From Stentor coeruleus (Eukaryota; Ciliophora; Heterotrichea; Heterotrichida; Stentoridae), in contig MPUH01000052.1 in assembly GCA_001970955.1 (NCBI GenBank), forward strand, positions 1 to 64,000: a stretch of 64,000 bases of DNA. Direction: 5' to 3'. Shown here one piece after another: positions 40,476 through 51,874 of the stretch (the first letter of the stretch is position 1; each line of letters begins with the position of its first letter). The position numbers were made by a program, and so were the translations under genes. The notes beneath the pieces were generated by a model. The model was not told the DNA's origin. It made no database searches and saw only the letters and a list, made by a program, of their open reading frames with translations.

Positions 40476-41267
40476 ATGCTGTTTTTAATATTTTTACTCT
40501 TAGCTCAAGGAGAAGAAGGAGAAGAGCAACCACGAGGTGAGTGCGAAGATGACAACTTATGCGTTCTCTACTCCAAAGCCCTTGAAACTGCAAAAACTCC
40601 AACATTTGACCGAATCTTCCATGATCTCACTCAAATAAGATATACAAATGAAAAGCTAAAATTCGACTCAGAAGGAAGAGTTTTAATGGCAACAGTTGGT
40701 CTTCTCTATAATTTCCCATACAAATCAGGTAACAAAATCACCTTAACCCAAGAGACTTGGTTCACAGTTCACCCTGACTTACAAAATGCATGCAAATATT
40801 ATAAAGGTAATGATAAATCTCAAAGAATGGTTCAACAACTAGGTCTTCCCCCAGATACCAAAATAACAGCAGTTGCTGAGTTTTATGTTAGCCTTAGTGA
40901 CATATTTAGACCATGTCCAGATCCAGAAATCACAGATTCTGAATGTCTTTTAAGTGTTCCTGTTTATAATAGTAACTCAACTGAACCTGATGTTCCATGG
41001 TATTGCCCTGAAGAAGATGAAGAATTAGAACAGGTTAGTAGTAGATGGGTTGAAGTAGAAAAAAAACATTTTGAATGGATGTGTAGTACATGGAAAAACC
41101 TTTATAAACAACCTGAAATTTATAATAACTATCCTTGGACTGGACTTGGATATACTTATGATTGGGCTACTGAACATGGATATGGGCTAAGTGAATTTGT
41201 GGTGGCTAAAGGGAAAACTGTTGTTTTCCAAGGCAAGTATGATCTTAATAAGTATTGTCTTCTATAA
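40476..41267 (+). CDS. Putative secreted protein, 263 aa
   Basis: The N-terminus MLFLIFLLLAQGEEGEE is a very short signal peptide followed at once by acidic mature sequence. There is no other membrane segment, so the protein is probably secreted or vacuolar. Seven Cys are spaced along the chain (CEDDNLC near the start; CPDPEITDSEC; WYCPEE; WMCSTW; a C-terminal KYCLL). Trp- and Tyr-rich segments at the end (YPWTGLGYTYDWATEHGYGL) give it a folded, possibly carbohydrate-binding look, but I recognise no family. Intronless. It is convergent with the F-box membrane gene, with only 18 bp between stop codons. Confidence 0.75.
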   Translation: MLFLIFLLLAQGEEGEEQPRGECEDDNLCVLYSKALETAKTPTFDRIFHDLTQIRYTNEKLKFDSEGRVLMATVGLLYNFPYKSGNKITLTQETWFTVHPDLQNACKYYKGNDKSQRMVQQLGLPPDTKITAVAEFYVSLSDIFRPCPDPEITDSECLLSVPVYNSNSTEPDVPWYCPEEDEELEQVSSRWVEVEKKHFEWMCSTWKNLYKQPEIYNNYPWTGLGYTYDWATEHGYGLSEFVVAKGKTVVFQGKYDLNKYCLL

Positions 41268-41285
41268 ATAGATTTAGGGAAAATA

Positions 41286-44200
41286 CTAACTATTATGACT
41301 CCAGGCGATCTTCGCTGTCGCATAGCCTTTGATTATTAGGAAGATCTCTATTGGGAATATTGGGATGAGCAAGTACCACTCTGATAAATAGTATGGAATA
41401 AGTAATGGCCAGAATATCCAAAGCAGAGTCAATGGAGTAAAAACCAAGTCTCCAAGAGTTCCTTTTGTCTTGAGGAAACGCCCTGCATAAATAAGCAAGT
41501 TTTTGTACGAGTTGAAAACTCCCCCTTTTGGTAAAAAGAACTTAATGCTTAGAAGTGCTTTTTTCAATCCATTATACATAGATATCACGCAAGGCTTGAT
41601 AATTCTAAACAGTGATCTTCCTATGTCAACACAACTATTATACCCTTCCAATACAGCTCTCCAGCTAAAGTGAGGGTTGAAATTCGGGAACTTTTCATAA
41701 AAATGATAAATCGTTGAAACATTACAAAAAAAGCTAATATACCACGGAACAAACAAACAAAAAGGTCCCAAAATCACCCAAAGCCATGAGAAGCTTGTGT
41801 AAGTATTTATAAAATACCCTGGCATAGCCAGGGCAACTACCTTAACAGCAATCATAATCAAACAGCTTATCAATTGAGTAAGATATAGAAAAGTTGACAT
41901 ATTTGGGACTCTGGGTCTAGTCCCAGGCTGGCCCAATTGCATATACTGTCCCCATGAGAGAATTTTCATAACAGTAAAATCTAAATAAGACCAAAAAAAT
42001 GCTAATTGTTCAAAAATAACCATAGTCACTCTAACCAAAAGGAATACAAAATTCAATTGAATATGATAAAAACTAGTTAAAGTCTCAGGATGAGGTTTAA
42101 GTTCCTATATTAATCTTACAGTTACAGCATTATGATAAAGTGTATCAATTCTTAATTCCCCAAACCATATATCAAAATGGAGTCTTGGATATCTAGGACT
42201 AGCAAAATACCAGTCTAATTCAATTTTCGCTAAAACATAACATAAAGCTTTTACAGGTAAAGCTACTATATGAGGAAAGCCGAAAATACTTAAAACAAAC
42301 TCTTCTAAGACTATAACCCTTGCACCCATCCTATAATCCCTTTCTTGTTCATCTAATAAAAGCCCAGAGTTTTCTTTGGTAAAATTCTCAAACCCTCGTT
42401 TTACTAGCTCTTTATAATCATCTCCTAAAGCTATTTCATTAATCATCGATGCACTGACATATTGTTTCCAATAATTTTCATATTGGAATTTCCATACTGG
42501 TTGAAAATTCACGTAATCTTTGAACTTTTTATTAACTTGAGAAACTTGGGTTAAGGACTTTATATCTAAAAATGATGCGATGTTTGTAAAAACATTCCTA
42601 TTAATTTTGCGTATTGAAGTGTTGTAAGGCTCTGGGGTTTGTTTTGTTGGCCAAATGCTTTCGATATATTTTTTGTATTGAAAACCTCTTCTGTCTTTAT
42701 AAAGATAATAAAAAGTCCTCATTCTTCTCCAAAAATTGTGTACTTCGATAAGTAAAACGAAAATACAGAGAATCATGAAAACCATAAATATGTCGATTAT
42801 TAGCTCTAAGAACTTTCTAAAAACCTTACGGAAAAGAGAACTGGTTAGTTGTTCATTACTGAGGACTTGTCGTATATGAGTAACAATTATTGATATGATT
42901 TCTACAGTCCTCCACATAGATAAAATGAGAATCAGACTAAAAATTATTGTGGCGTAATCTTCGATTGGTCTAAGACCATCAGCTTTAATGATTTTACGTT
43001 GTTCCTTTGGACTAACTGCTTTTATGAGCTTAGGATGAAGGGCATAAAATCGCCAAGGAGTTAAAAGGTGAACTATGAGGAAAGGAATTACTAAAAGGTC
43101 TTTGAGGACTTCACCAGATATATCTAAATATAAGCAAAATATATGCTTATTTTGATAAATAGATTTACGTCTACGCATTAAAGGAATGCGGACGATGGTT
43201 GAGATGATCAGAACTAATAAGAAAAATGATGGGATATCTAGAGCACAGTTAATAAAAAGTTCTATTATAATTTCTTGCCATGTAGCTTTATCTGGTTTAA
43301 TCAATCTATTAATAGCTTTTATTGACCTGTGAACAAAAGGTAAACATAAAAATAACAAAAAGCAATACATCATATCATGCAGCTGTAGTAAACTTTCTCT
43401 AGCACACTCTTTAGTCGATTCTCTAAACTTGTCTGAACGAGAATAAGCATCCCATTTCGATACTTTTAAATTCCCTTGTCTATAATACGCAACAACAATA
43501 AACCCATATAATAGGGTACTATGGGGTAAACAAATCAAATCAACAAAATTCCTCAGAATCACTTTGCTTATTTCCATCTTACTCTTAAGCTTTCCATTTT
43601 CATTATATAAATCCTTATAAAACGCATATGCTCTGAATATAGTCACAATATTTATAATAGCAACTATTACAAAAAACCAGTCAGCGATTGTCGTAATAAA
43701 AAGCTCAGCACATAATTTTCTTGTAAGAAGTGATTTTTTATACTTATTCANGAATATAGTCACAATATTTATAATAGCAACTATTACAAAAAACCAGTCA
43801 GCAATTGTCGTAATAAAAAGCTCAGCACATAATTTTCTTGTAAGAAGTGATTTTTTATACTTATTCACCATACGTTTAGCTTCAAAATATCCTAATGCCA
43901 CAAATAATATGCAAAAGGCACAAAGGATATCTAAAATGCCATATAAAAGTTCTTTAAGTATATTCCCGATACCTGAGTTATTTTCGTTGTAATATTTAAG
44001 GAAAAGGTAGATTCGCCATGGGACGATAAGGAGTAAAGTTAGCTTGGGAATTAAAAGGATGTTTAGAATGGCAAATTTTAAAGCTCTGTAGCAGTGTTTT
44101 AAATAATCATCTGGGTTTTTTGGAATTATTAGTCTGGATATTCCGATTACACTGAATAAAATTAATATAGTGGCGAGTAACGCTAATAAATCCTTTAAAC

Positions 44201-44591
44201 CGGTATAAACTTGAGTTTTTAAGTTCTCTTTTTCTGTGTAAGGAATAACGTTTGAGGATTTTTTTAGCAGGTAAAGCATTGTGATGAGCTCAGCAAGAAT
44301 GAGTGGAATAGACAAATAAGGATAGTCAGATAGTAAAATAGTTGAAATACCCCAGTAAATAGGGTATGAGCTCATATATATCAGCATCAGGAGGAAAAAG
44401 CACTTTAAAACCCCACTTAAAAGCATCTGCTTCACAGATTTCCTAAAATGCAGAAATTCAAGCATGACAATGATAATCCTTATCAAAACTGTTAAAGCAT
44501 TTCCAACAACTGTCGAGGCCAGGTTCTTAATAGCCACAGCGACTTTAAACGGGACTTTAAGCAAAACAACCACTAAAGGCTCACTGTCCAT
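41286..44591 (-). CDS. Polytopic membrane protein with an embedded F-box, ~1057 aa
   Basis: The intron GTAAGATTAATATAG (42105-42119, minus) joins HNAVT to ELKPHPETLTSFYHIQLN. Removing one copy of the 116-bp junction duplication (43635-43867) takes out 39 false codons. About 20 hydrophobic segments are spread over the N-terminal ~600 and C-terminal ~300 residues. A recurring module is visible: a hydrophobic pair beginning with acidic-Leu (ELLYGILDILCAFC; ELFITTIADWFFVI; ELFINCALDIPSFF; KFLELIIDIFMVFM), ending in an aromatic-basic turn (RIYLFLKYY; RAYAFYKDL; WRFYALHPK; RTFYYLYKD). Between modules and tail, at ~620-665, sits an F-box-like stretch: NRNVFTNIASFLDIKSLTQV, then NKKFKDYVNFQPVWKFQYE. 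I infer a membrane-anchored SCF ubiquitin-ligase adaptor; the family is unknown to me. Confidence 0.78.
43635..43867. repeat. Contig-junction duplication, 116 bp, inside the F-box membrane gene
   Basis: 43635-43750 and 43752-43867 differ at one base and flank the N at 43751. Together with N it adds 117 bases, a multiple of three, so the frame stays open and the artefact could be mistaken for a real 39-residue repeat. Confidence 0.92.
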
Positions 44592-44596
44592 TTATA

Positions 44597-45787
44597 ATGA
44601 TCGAAGCTGGCTCAGATGGCGAAATGCCTAAAAAACGTCTGAAAAGCAAGACCCAAGATCCTGAATATGGGTTAAAAAAACGTGAACTCATGCGCAAGCT
44701 TAAACTCAAAAACCCTAAAAGAAAACTTATAATCAGTAGCATCCCACTAGATGTCACTACTGATGAAATTCTAACATTATTCAATACTACATTGGTAACC
44801 TTGAATCCAGGTCCTCCTCCTATAGCATTTGTGTCTATTTCTGATGATAAGACCCATGCTATATTAGAGTTCAAGAACAAGCAAGATATGTCTAATTGTT
44901 TAATACTTGATGGAATTGAATTGAGAGGTAGGAAATTAAAGGTTCAAAAACATAAGGCTTATATTAGCGCAAGGATTTTAGAAATGAAAAAAGAAACTAG
45001 GGATATAGAAAAACGTGATAGGGAAACTGATGAGATTTTTAATAGGAATATTTTCCCTACTCATGATAATAGGATTTTTATGGGCAATTTGCCTACTAAT
45101 TTGGAAGAAGAAGATGTTAGGAGAATTGTAGAGAGTTTCGGACATTTAAAAAACTTTAGTCTAGTTAAAACTGCTGCTGTTGGTGGCCATAGTCGAGGGT
45201 TTTGTTTTTTTGAATACTGGGATGGGCGGATAACAGATAAAGCTATTGAACAATTAAATCAAATTGAAATTGGTGACAAGAAAATAAAAGTCCAAAGAGC
45301 TACACAAGGAAAACCAAACCTACCTATGATTACAGGACCAACTGGGCATAAGAAAAAGAAATTTAGTGAAGGGCTTTTTAAAAATGGACCTTCTGGTATG
45401 CTTGCTGAATTGACTCCTATACAATTGCAACAAATACAAGCTTGTTTTGCTGTACCAGTTCATGCATTAGCCCCTTCAAAATGTATTTGTATGATAAACA
45501 TGTTCTCTCCACAAGACCTTGTTGATGAGGCTGAGTTTCATGATTCCTATGGGGATATTTGGAAAGAGTGTCAGAAATATGGTCTTGTAGAAAATATTTC
45601 TATATGTAGGCCGGATTTGAATAGTTTAGAGATACCAGTTAATGTTGGAAAAGTATATGTGAAGTTCTTTGATCTTGTAGCTGCTAAGAGAGCTAAGTAT
45701 TTTCTTAATGGTAAAACTTTTAATAACCGTACGGTAGTTATATCGTTTTATCCAGAACAATGGTATTTAGCTAATGAATTTAACTAA
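44597..45787 (+). CDS. U2AF2: U2AF large subunit (U2AF65/U2AF2), three RRMs
   Basis: 396 aa, intronless. The N-terminus is short and basic (KKRLKSKTQD), not the long RS domain of animals. RRM1 ~42-120 (LIISSIPLDVTTDEILTLFN), RRM2 ~156-240 (RIFMGNLPTNLEEEDVRRIV; GFCFFEYWD), and the C-terminal UHM-type RRM3 ~292-392 (CICMINMFSPQDLVDEAEFH; VGKVYVKFFDLVAAKRAKYF; LNGKTFNNRTVVISFYP) are in the U2AF2 order. U2AF2 recognises the polypyrimidine tract and passes the branch site to SF1/U2 snRNP. The UHM loop reads KTF where human has RKF. The start lies 5 bp from the divergent F-box gene's start. Confidence 0.93.
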   Translation: MIEAGSDGEMPKKRLKSKTQDPEYGLKKRELMRKLKLKNPKRKLIISSIPLDVTTDEILTLFNTTLVTLNPGPPPIAFVSISDDKTHAILEFKNKQDMSNCLILDGIELRGRKLKVQKHKAYISARILEMKKETRDIEKRDRETDEIFNRNIFPTHDNRIFMGNLPTNLEEEDVRRIVESFGHLKNFSLVKTAAVGGHSRGFCFFEYWDGRITDKAIEQLNQIEIGDKKIKVQRATQGKPNLPMITGPTGHKKKKFSEGLFKNGPSGMLAELTPIQLQQIQACFAVPVHALAPSKCICMINMFSPQDLVDEAEFHDSYGDIWKECQKYGLVENISICRPDLNSLEIPVNVGKVYVKFFDLVAAKRAKYFLNGKTFNNRTVVISFYPEQWYLANEFN

Positions 45788-46154
45788 TTTTTTATAATTT
45801 TAATGGATTAAAGAAGGCATGATGGATGCAGAGGTATTAGGAATATTTTAATGTGGTTTTTGTTGGAATATTAAGTTAGTTATCAGTATGGATTCAATGA
45901 TATATAGTATAGAAATACTGAATAGTATCACATCTGAAGAAAGCAAAAAATACACGCTGATTTGATAAATACCTGAAAAATTTTCAAGTAAACGAATATT
46001 GTTTTATATAAAAATGCTATATAAAATATTTTTCTTTTAAATCTGATTATCTAATTGTAATATTCAATTTTAAAATTCATTGAAACTTTTAATCTAAGCA
46101 ATACAAGTTGCCACTTAAAATAAAAGATTATAAGCTAAAGCTAAATAGATTTAT
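45788..46154. other. Intergenic, 367 bp, between convergent genes
   Basis: A+T rich; no feature recognised. Confidence 0.5.
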
Positions 46155-49100
46155 CTAAGGTGATGCTGATCCTCTTCTTCCTCCTCTTCCAAATCCTGTT
46201 CCCGATCTTCTTCCTCGATTATTACTGCTTCCTCTACCTCCTCTACCTCCTCTACTTCCTCTACCTCCCCAACTTCCCCAACCTCCTCTACTTCCCCTAC
46301 TTCCTCTATTTCCTCTACTTCTTCTACCTCCTCTACTTCCTCTTTTACTTACTGGTCTTGGTTTCTTTTCTGTTGGATCTTTTCCTTCCCAATGTCTCTG
46401 ATCTTTAACATTTTTCCTTGGTTTCAAATATGCAACAAAGTTCCCTTCAAGTCTTGCATAAAAATGTTCAAAATATTCATGCATATGTGAAAACGTTTCT
46501 TGCCATTTTTCTTTCCCTCCAACATCTTTATGCAGCAACCAAAACTTATGAACTTTTTTCTTATTAGGCATCCATCCAATAAAAGATGAAGAATCTTGAG
46601 TGTCATTAAATATAAGTTTTAAAGAATTATAATGCCCATGAGTAAGCATTTGAACTTTTTCAAGCACAAAAGGTAATCCAGCTATATGAAGAGCTTGAAA
46701 ATACAATGGGAATGATTTAGATCCTTGACGAAGACCATATAAACAACCTGCAGCTTCTTCAAGATCAGAAGTTTCTGCGAATATTTTTGAAGCTTCAATT
46801 CTTTGGCTTAAAAGGATTTCTGTTTTGATATTGCTCCTTAATCTAGATACTTTTTGGTTAAGGATTTTTTGATATAATTTTTGAATGAAATTTATACATT
46901 CTTGAGTTTCAAATCCTTTAGTGTAATAGTTTTTATCTACTTCTTCCTGTATATTATTTTCGTTGTGGCCTAATACCTGAATTATAAAAGCAAGTTTCTG
47001 TTCTGGTTCAACTAGCCCTAAATCTTCATAGGTATTTATCTGTAAACCAAGTTCTTTCAAATAAACAAAAATATTATTTTGGCAAGTGTTTATTATATAA
47101 TCCATTGGAGGAAGGAATCCTTGAACCTTATCACTCAATGTTGTAATCCTTTCATTAAATATCAAAATATTATCATTTTTAGGTTCATTTATTGTTTCTG
47201 AGTCTGTCTGAGTTCTCGCCCTCTTATAATTTTCTACAAACGAATTTTTATTCTCAAGTAACTCAGCTCTTATTTGCTCAGCATAAACATCAGTATTAAA
47301 ATCAAAACATATCTCAGCAATAGCTTCAACTCCTGACATTTCCTTGTAAGAATAAACTTTTTTTATATCATTTACTATGAGAGAAATAAAAAGTTCTTTG
47401 ATTTCAGAAAAATCTCCACATCTATAAGCTGAAAAAACCTTAGTTAATATTTCTGAATAATCATCATAAGTATAACTGTAAATAGGGTCTTCTATGTAAT
47501 TTTCAATAAAATCTTGGACATTTGGTAGGATTTCAGTTTTATGATCTTTGTATATTAAATCACAAGTTTCTCTTAAAATTTCAATAACTAAAGGATCAGA
47601 TTGATTCTTAATTGCAGCAGCATAAATGATAAAAGGAAGTGTAACGATGTTAATATTATCAATAACTGATGTTGGGGCTACAGAATTGTAATTAGGATTA
47701 GCAAGAAGCTGAGCTTTTTTTGTTGCCCATTGTGGATCGTTTATATAAATAGATAAAACACTGTNCTAAAAGGAAGTGTAACGATGCTAATATTATCAAT
47801 AACTGATATCGGGGCTAAAGAATTGTAATTAGAATTTGCAAGAAGCTGAGCTTTTTTTGTTGCCCATTGTGGATCGTTTATATAAATAGATAAAACACTG
47901 TTAACAATATCATCAGTATATCCAGGAATTAGAGGGTTTATAGGATTAGTGACTTGTCTATTTCTTGACCCTCTTCCACCACGACCTGATCTACCTCTGC
48001 CACCTCTTCTACCTCTATTTCCTCTACCACCTCTATTTCCTCTACCTCCTCTATTTCCTCTTGATCCACGTCCTGCTTTTCTTCCTCCTCTTCCACGTCC
48101 TCTACCTGGAGGTGGAGGTCTAGTTTTAGGTTTCCCTTCTAAGTGTCTTGGATCTTTAACATTTTTTCTAGGTCGAGAATATGCTACAAAATTTCCACTA
48201 GTTCTTAAATACAAATGCTCAAAATACTCAGCTTTTAAAGGAAAAGCTTCAATCCACTGTTCTTTTGATATACTATTTTTGTATAAAGTCCACATTTTAT
48301 AAATTTTCTTATTGCTTAGTCTCCATAATATAAAATTTGTTGAATTTTTTATTTTGTCAAATATCAACTTGACACCTTGATATTGACCTAAAGATAACAT
48401 TTTAAGTTTTTCAAATAAATGTGGAATGTTAGGTGCTTCTATTGATTTGTAGAATAATGGGAAGACTTTATCACCTTGCTTAAGACCATAGATACAACCA
48501 GCCGCTTCATCAAGATCGTTTGTTGTTGAGAAAATCGCAGCTTTTTTACGACTTTCACTTGATGAGAGTTCTGATAAAAGTTTGGATTTGAAAGCCATAA
48601 CTTCTTTTGATAATGACCTGGAATATAATAATCTTATGAAATTTAAAGAATCTTCTTGAGTAAAAGATGAACTATACAAACCTGCATCAACTGCTTCTTT
48701 ACGATCTTTTTTATGACCTAATGATTGGAGAATAAAAGAAAGCTTTTGTTCTGGCTCGATTAAAGATAAGTCTTCAAGAGTTTTTAGAGGAAAATCAAGC
48801 TCTTTGAAAAGCTGGGTGAATTTGTATAAAGATCCATTTTGCATAAAGGCTGAGTTTAGATTGTCTATAATGTTTGTAACTTCTTCGCTAAGTTGCTCAA
48901 TTCTGCCTTCGAATTTGTAAATTTCTTCAAATTGGTTTCGTTCTTTCTCATTTTCTTCTTTGATTTTGGCTTTCTCTTCCTCAGTAAGTTCAGTTTCTTT
49001 AGTTTGTTTACCCTTTTTCTTAGCTTCTTCTTTCATTTTGGCTTGTTGCTCTTTCTTTTCTTCTTCGGTCATCTCAGTTTTTTCTGTGTCATTCTGATTT

Positions 49101-51277
49101 TTTTTTTCTTCTTCTTCATTAATTTCAAGTTTCTTTTTTAAAGCTTCTTTAAACTTTTGTGAATAAGAATCTTCTCCTTTCATAAGATTTTCCCTTATAG
49201 CTTCAAAATGAGATGTTGCATCTATTTTTAAAAAATTGATAGCGAGTTCTGTTATTTTCAGTATTGGAATATAATCATAATTCCTTCTTATTTCTTCCTC
49301 AAGTACATGAGGAAGTATAAGTTTACATTCAATAATATCATTGCTTCTTACTGCTGAAGCTAGCCAGCCCAGTAAAACAGAATTATTTTTTATTTCTACC
49401 CGGTACATTGGATCAACTAAATAAGATTCGAGCATTTTATAAAGACCTGGCAAGATTTTATCTTTGTTTTCTCTATAAATTTGGTCGCATGTATCTCTTA
49501 ACAATTCAATCAGAAGTTCAGAGTTTTGTTCTAATGCTTTTGCATATATCAAGTATGGAAGAACTAATAGTTGCTCTTGATTAAACCCGAAAATATCAAC
49601 GGTTGTAATGTGGCTTATCATTTGATTTACTCGAAGACTTGATACTTTCCAATGATCTTCATTTATATATAATGGAATAATACCATTAACAATTTCTTCT
49701 GATAATCCTGGGATTAGTTCATTTGCCTTTGGGGGAATTGATCCATGAACATAACTTCTTTCTCCTTGGATGATTTGTCCAGCTTTAGTTTCAAAAAGCT
49801 TTGACTTTAAGAAGTTATCATGGGATATTAAAAGGTAATTTACGTTTTTGATTTTTATATCATATGGATTACCAAGAAGATTTTGGGGTCTTTCAACTTG
49901 AAGGGTTATGCATAAGGGATCTCCTTGAGATAGAAGATCAAGCCAAGTCTTTGAACTCAGAGCGCATTTCAAATTCCTCGTAGCTAAATATCCTGAATAT
50001 TTCTCTTCTAAAGCTTTAATATCAATTCCTTTCACAATTTCATCAACTTTCTCATCAGTTTCGAATAAAATACTAAAATTATCTCCTGCTTCTTTTGCGA
50101 TCTTCTTTTCTAAATTCCTCTTCAAAAATAGTTTATTTGCCATCCCATTCAAATTTGCTAACTGTAGATTTTCTAAATGATTTGCATTTATAATGCTTTT
50201 ATAAGTACTAATAAGTTCTTTTGTTGCTGTAAAAAATGGTATAAGCTGCATTCTCTTATATGGTCTTAATATTTCACATTCTAATAAAAGTCCTCCAAGT
50301 CTTCTTTCAGCTTCATCAATAAGTTCTTTTAATTTGATAAGTTTTTCTAAAGCTCCATCTAATCCTTTATCTAATGCTGATAATACTTTTGAAGCAATAA
50401 AAGCTGTAACAAGATGAACAATATCTCCAATACTCCTAAAATCAGCTCTTGTAGGTTCAATATCAAAAGTTTCGACTTTAGAAGTTTGATGAACTTCAAC
50501 TTTACAATCTTCAATGTCATTCTCAGAAAGGTAAACTAAAGCTTTTTTCTTTGTCCCTTCTGATTCTAATATTACTCTATAAGAAACATTATCCCCACCT
50601 ATAAATTTAGCCCATGTAGATCCTTCATAGGCTAAGCTATAGATATTATTAACGGCTACTGGAATCCTACCACCTTCAGCAACGAATTGAAAAGTTCCAG
50701 GTCTTGTTCCACTTTGAGATATTGTTGTTAGAAGATTTGCATCATGATCTGAAGAAAATCCAATACAATGTATAGTTAGAGATACACCATTACACTCATT
50801 GTAAACTTTTTGATCTTCCATAATTTGATTCAAAACTATTGATCCGCTACCATCTTGCCCATCAGTAAGCCAAACAATAAAAACATTTTTAAGGTTTTTC
50901 TCTTGAATTCTTTTCCCCATAGCCTTCATAACATTGCTAAATTCAGTGCCATCGTTAGCATAAATATTTCTAATCTGATCAATAAGAGCATCATAACCTT
51001 CTGTTTCTGAGTGATATTCTTTAAAGTACCCATCAAATGGATATATTGACACAGGTACGTCTGCATTTCTGAACTTTACAACTAAACTTTCAGCAGCTCC
51101 TTTTGCATCATCTATTGGACTTCCAGTCATTGACCCACTTTTATCTATAGCAAACATAGCGTAAAGTTGGTCTGATTCTGTCTGGGTTTCATTACCAGTA
51201 AGTGTTGGTAGTTCAAATCTTAATGCAACCATTTCACCTACAATGTGGATTAGTTCTGCCCCGATCTTAGCTGACAT
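46155..51277 (-). CDS. vWA / RGG protein with a duplicated C-terminal module, ~1661 aa
   Basis: One minus-strand frame after removing the 137-base junction surplus at 47765. Order: vWA domain (~35-230) with a complete MIDAS: D45-x-S-x-S in FAIDKSGSM, a Thr in NDGTEFSNVM, and Asp in WLTDGQD. Next come a conserved helical middle (~250-560), module A (~520-1060) with a Glu/Lys linker, and a first RGG/RG tract. A second module A without vWA follows (IPGYTDDIVNSVLSIYINDP), ending in a final RGG tract. Module landmarks are LIPG.., LLRDTCDQIY, LGHKKDRKEA, DLDEAAGCIYG and NFVAYSRPRKNVKD-RH-EGK. RGG tracts bind RNA or drive condensates; vWA with MIDAS binds a metal-dependent protein partner. No signal peptide, so cytoplasmic. 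I recognise no named family. Confidence 0.85.
47631..47901. repeat. Contig-junction duplication, 134 bp, with six mismatches
   Basis: 47631-47764 corresponds to 47768-47901 across the N at 47765. Six mismatches, all in the lower-coordinate half of each copy, make this the least exact of the ten junctions. Joining by removing 137 bases restores frame between unit 1 and unit 2 of the vWA/RGG gene, and both versions encode almost the same protein. Alleles or near-identical paralogues are both possible. Confidence 0.8.
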
Positions 51278-51874
51278 TTATATGGGCTAAAATATGGTAT
51301 ATTATTCAACACTTTAGGTAGGATTAAATTATTTAAAGTATGAGTTTTATGTCTTCTAACTAGTTAAATCGATCAAATTCTTATTAAATTTAAATAGAAA
51401 TTTAGAAATATAATTAAATTTATTTCCTTTCTAATGTATAAGTAAAAAAATTCTTATAACTTGATATTATAGTGATTATCTATTCTTTTAATAGTAATTG
51501 AATGTGGGCTTTGAATTTCCTGCTTGGAATTGTAGGTAAAATGAGCCATAAAAATGATTATTCGGCCTCTAAGCATTTTTTTGTCTTACACTAAAATATG
51601 CTGGAAGTCACTAAAGCGAAGTATGTGTGTTGAGATAATCTAGATACTGCTCTGAAGAAGGTGTATTTATTAGAAACTTAGGAAAAAAATACTATAATCT
51701 TCTTCATATATATATGAATTTATGTATGTTTAATATAAATATTTCCTTATCCTAAAATTCAGCCACCGATCTAAGTTTTAATATAAAAACTGCAAACTTA
51801 GTTAAAAAATCTATGCTTCATACCTTGTTCATAATCTCAAATATTATCACCTATATTAAATACTAAATATTTAA
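51278..51874. other. Intergenic, ~600 bp
   Basis: Upstream flank of the 1661-aa vWA gene, A+T rich, no recognisable element. It also holds the 3' end of the relic described next. Confidence 0.5.

Noticed and set aside
43635-43867. Apparent 39-residue tandem repeat within the membrane protein
   Set aside because: It spans an N and is explained by an unmerged contig overlap, though true repeated TM modules exist elsewhere in the protein.
47949-48302. Long + strand open frame rich in Pro/Leu opposite the first RGG tract
   Set aside because: It is the antisense of Gly/Arg repeats (RGG read backwards gives Pro/Leu). The same applies to 46160-46408 and to the Phe-rich frame at 48893-49141 opposite the Glu/Lys linker.
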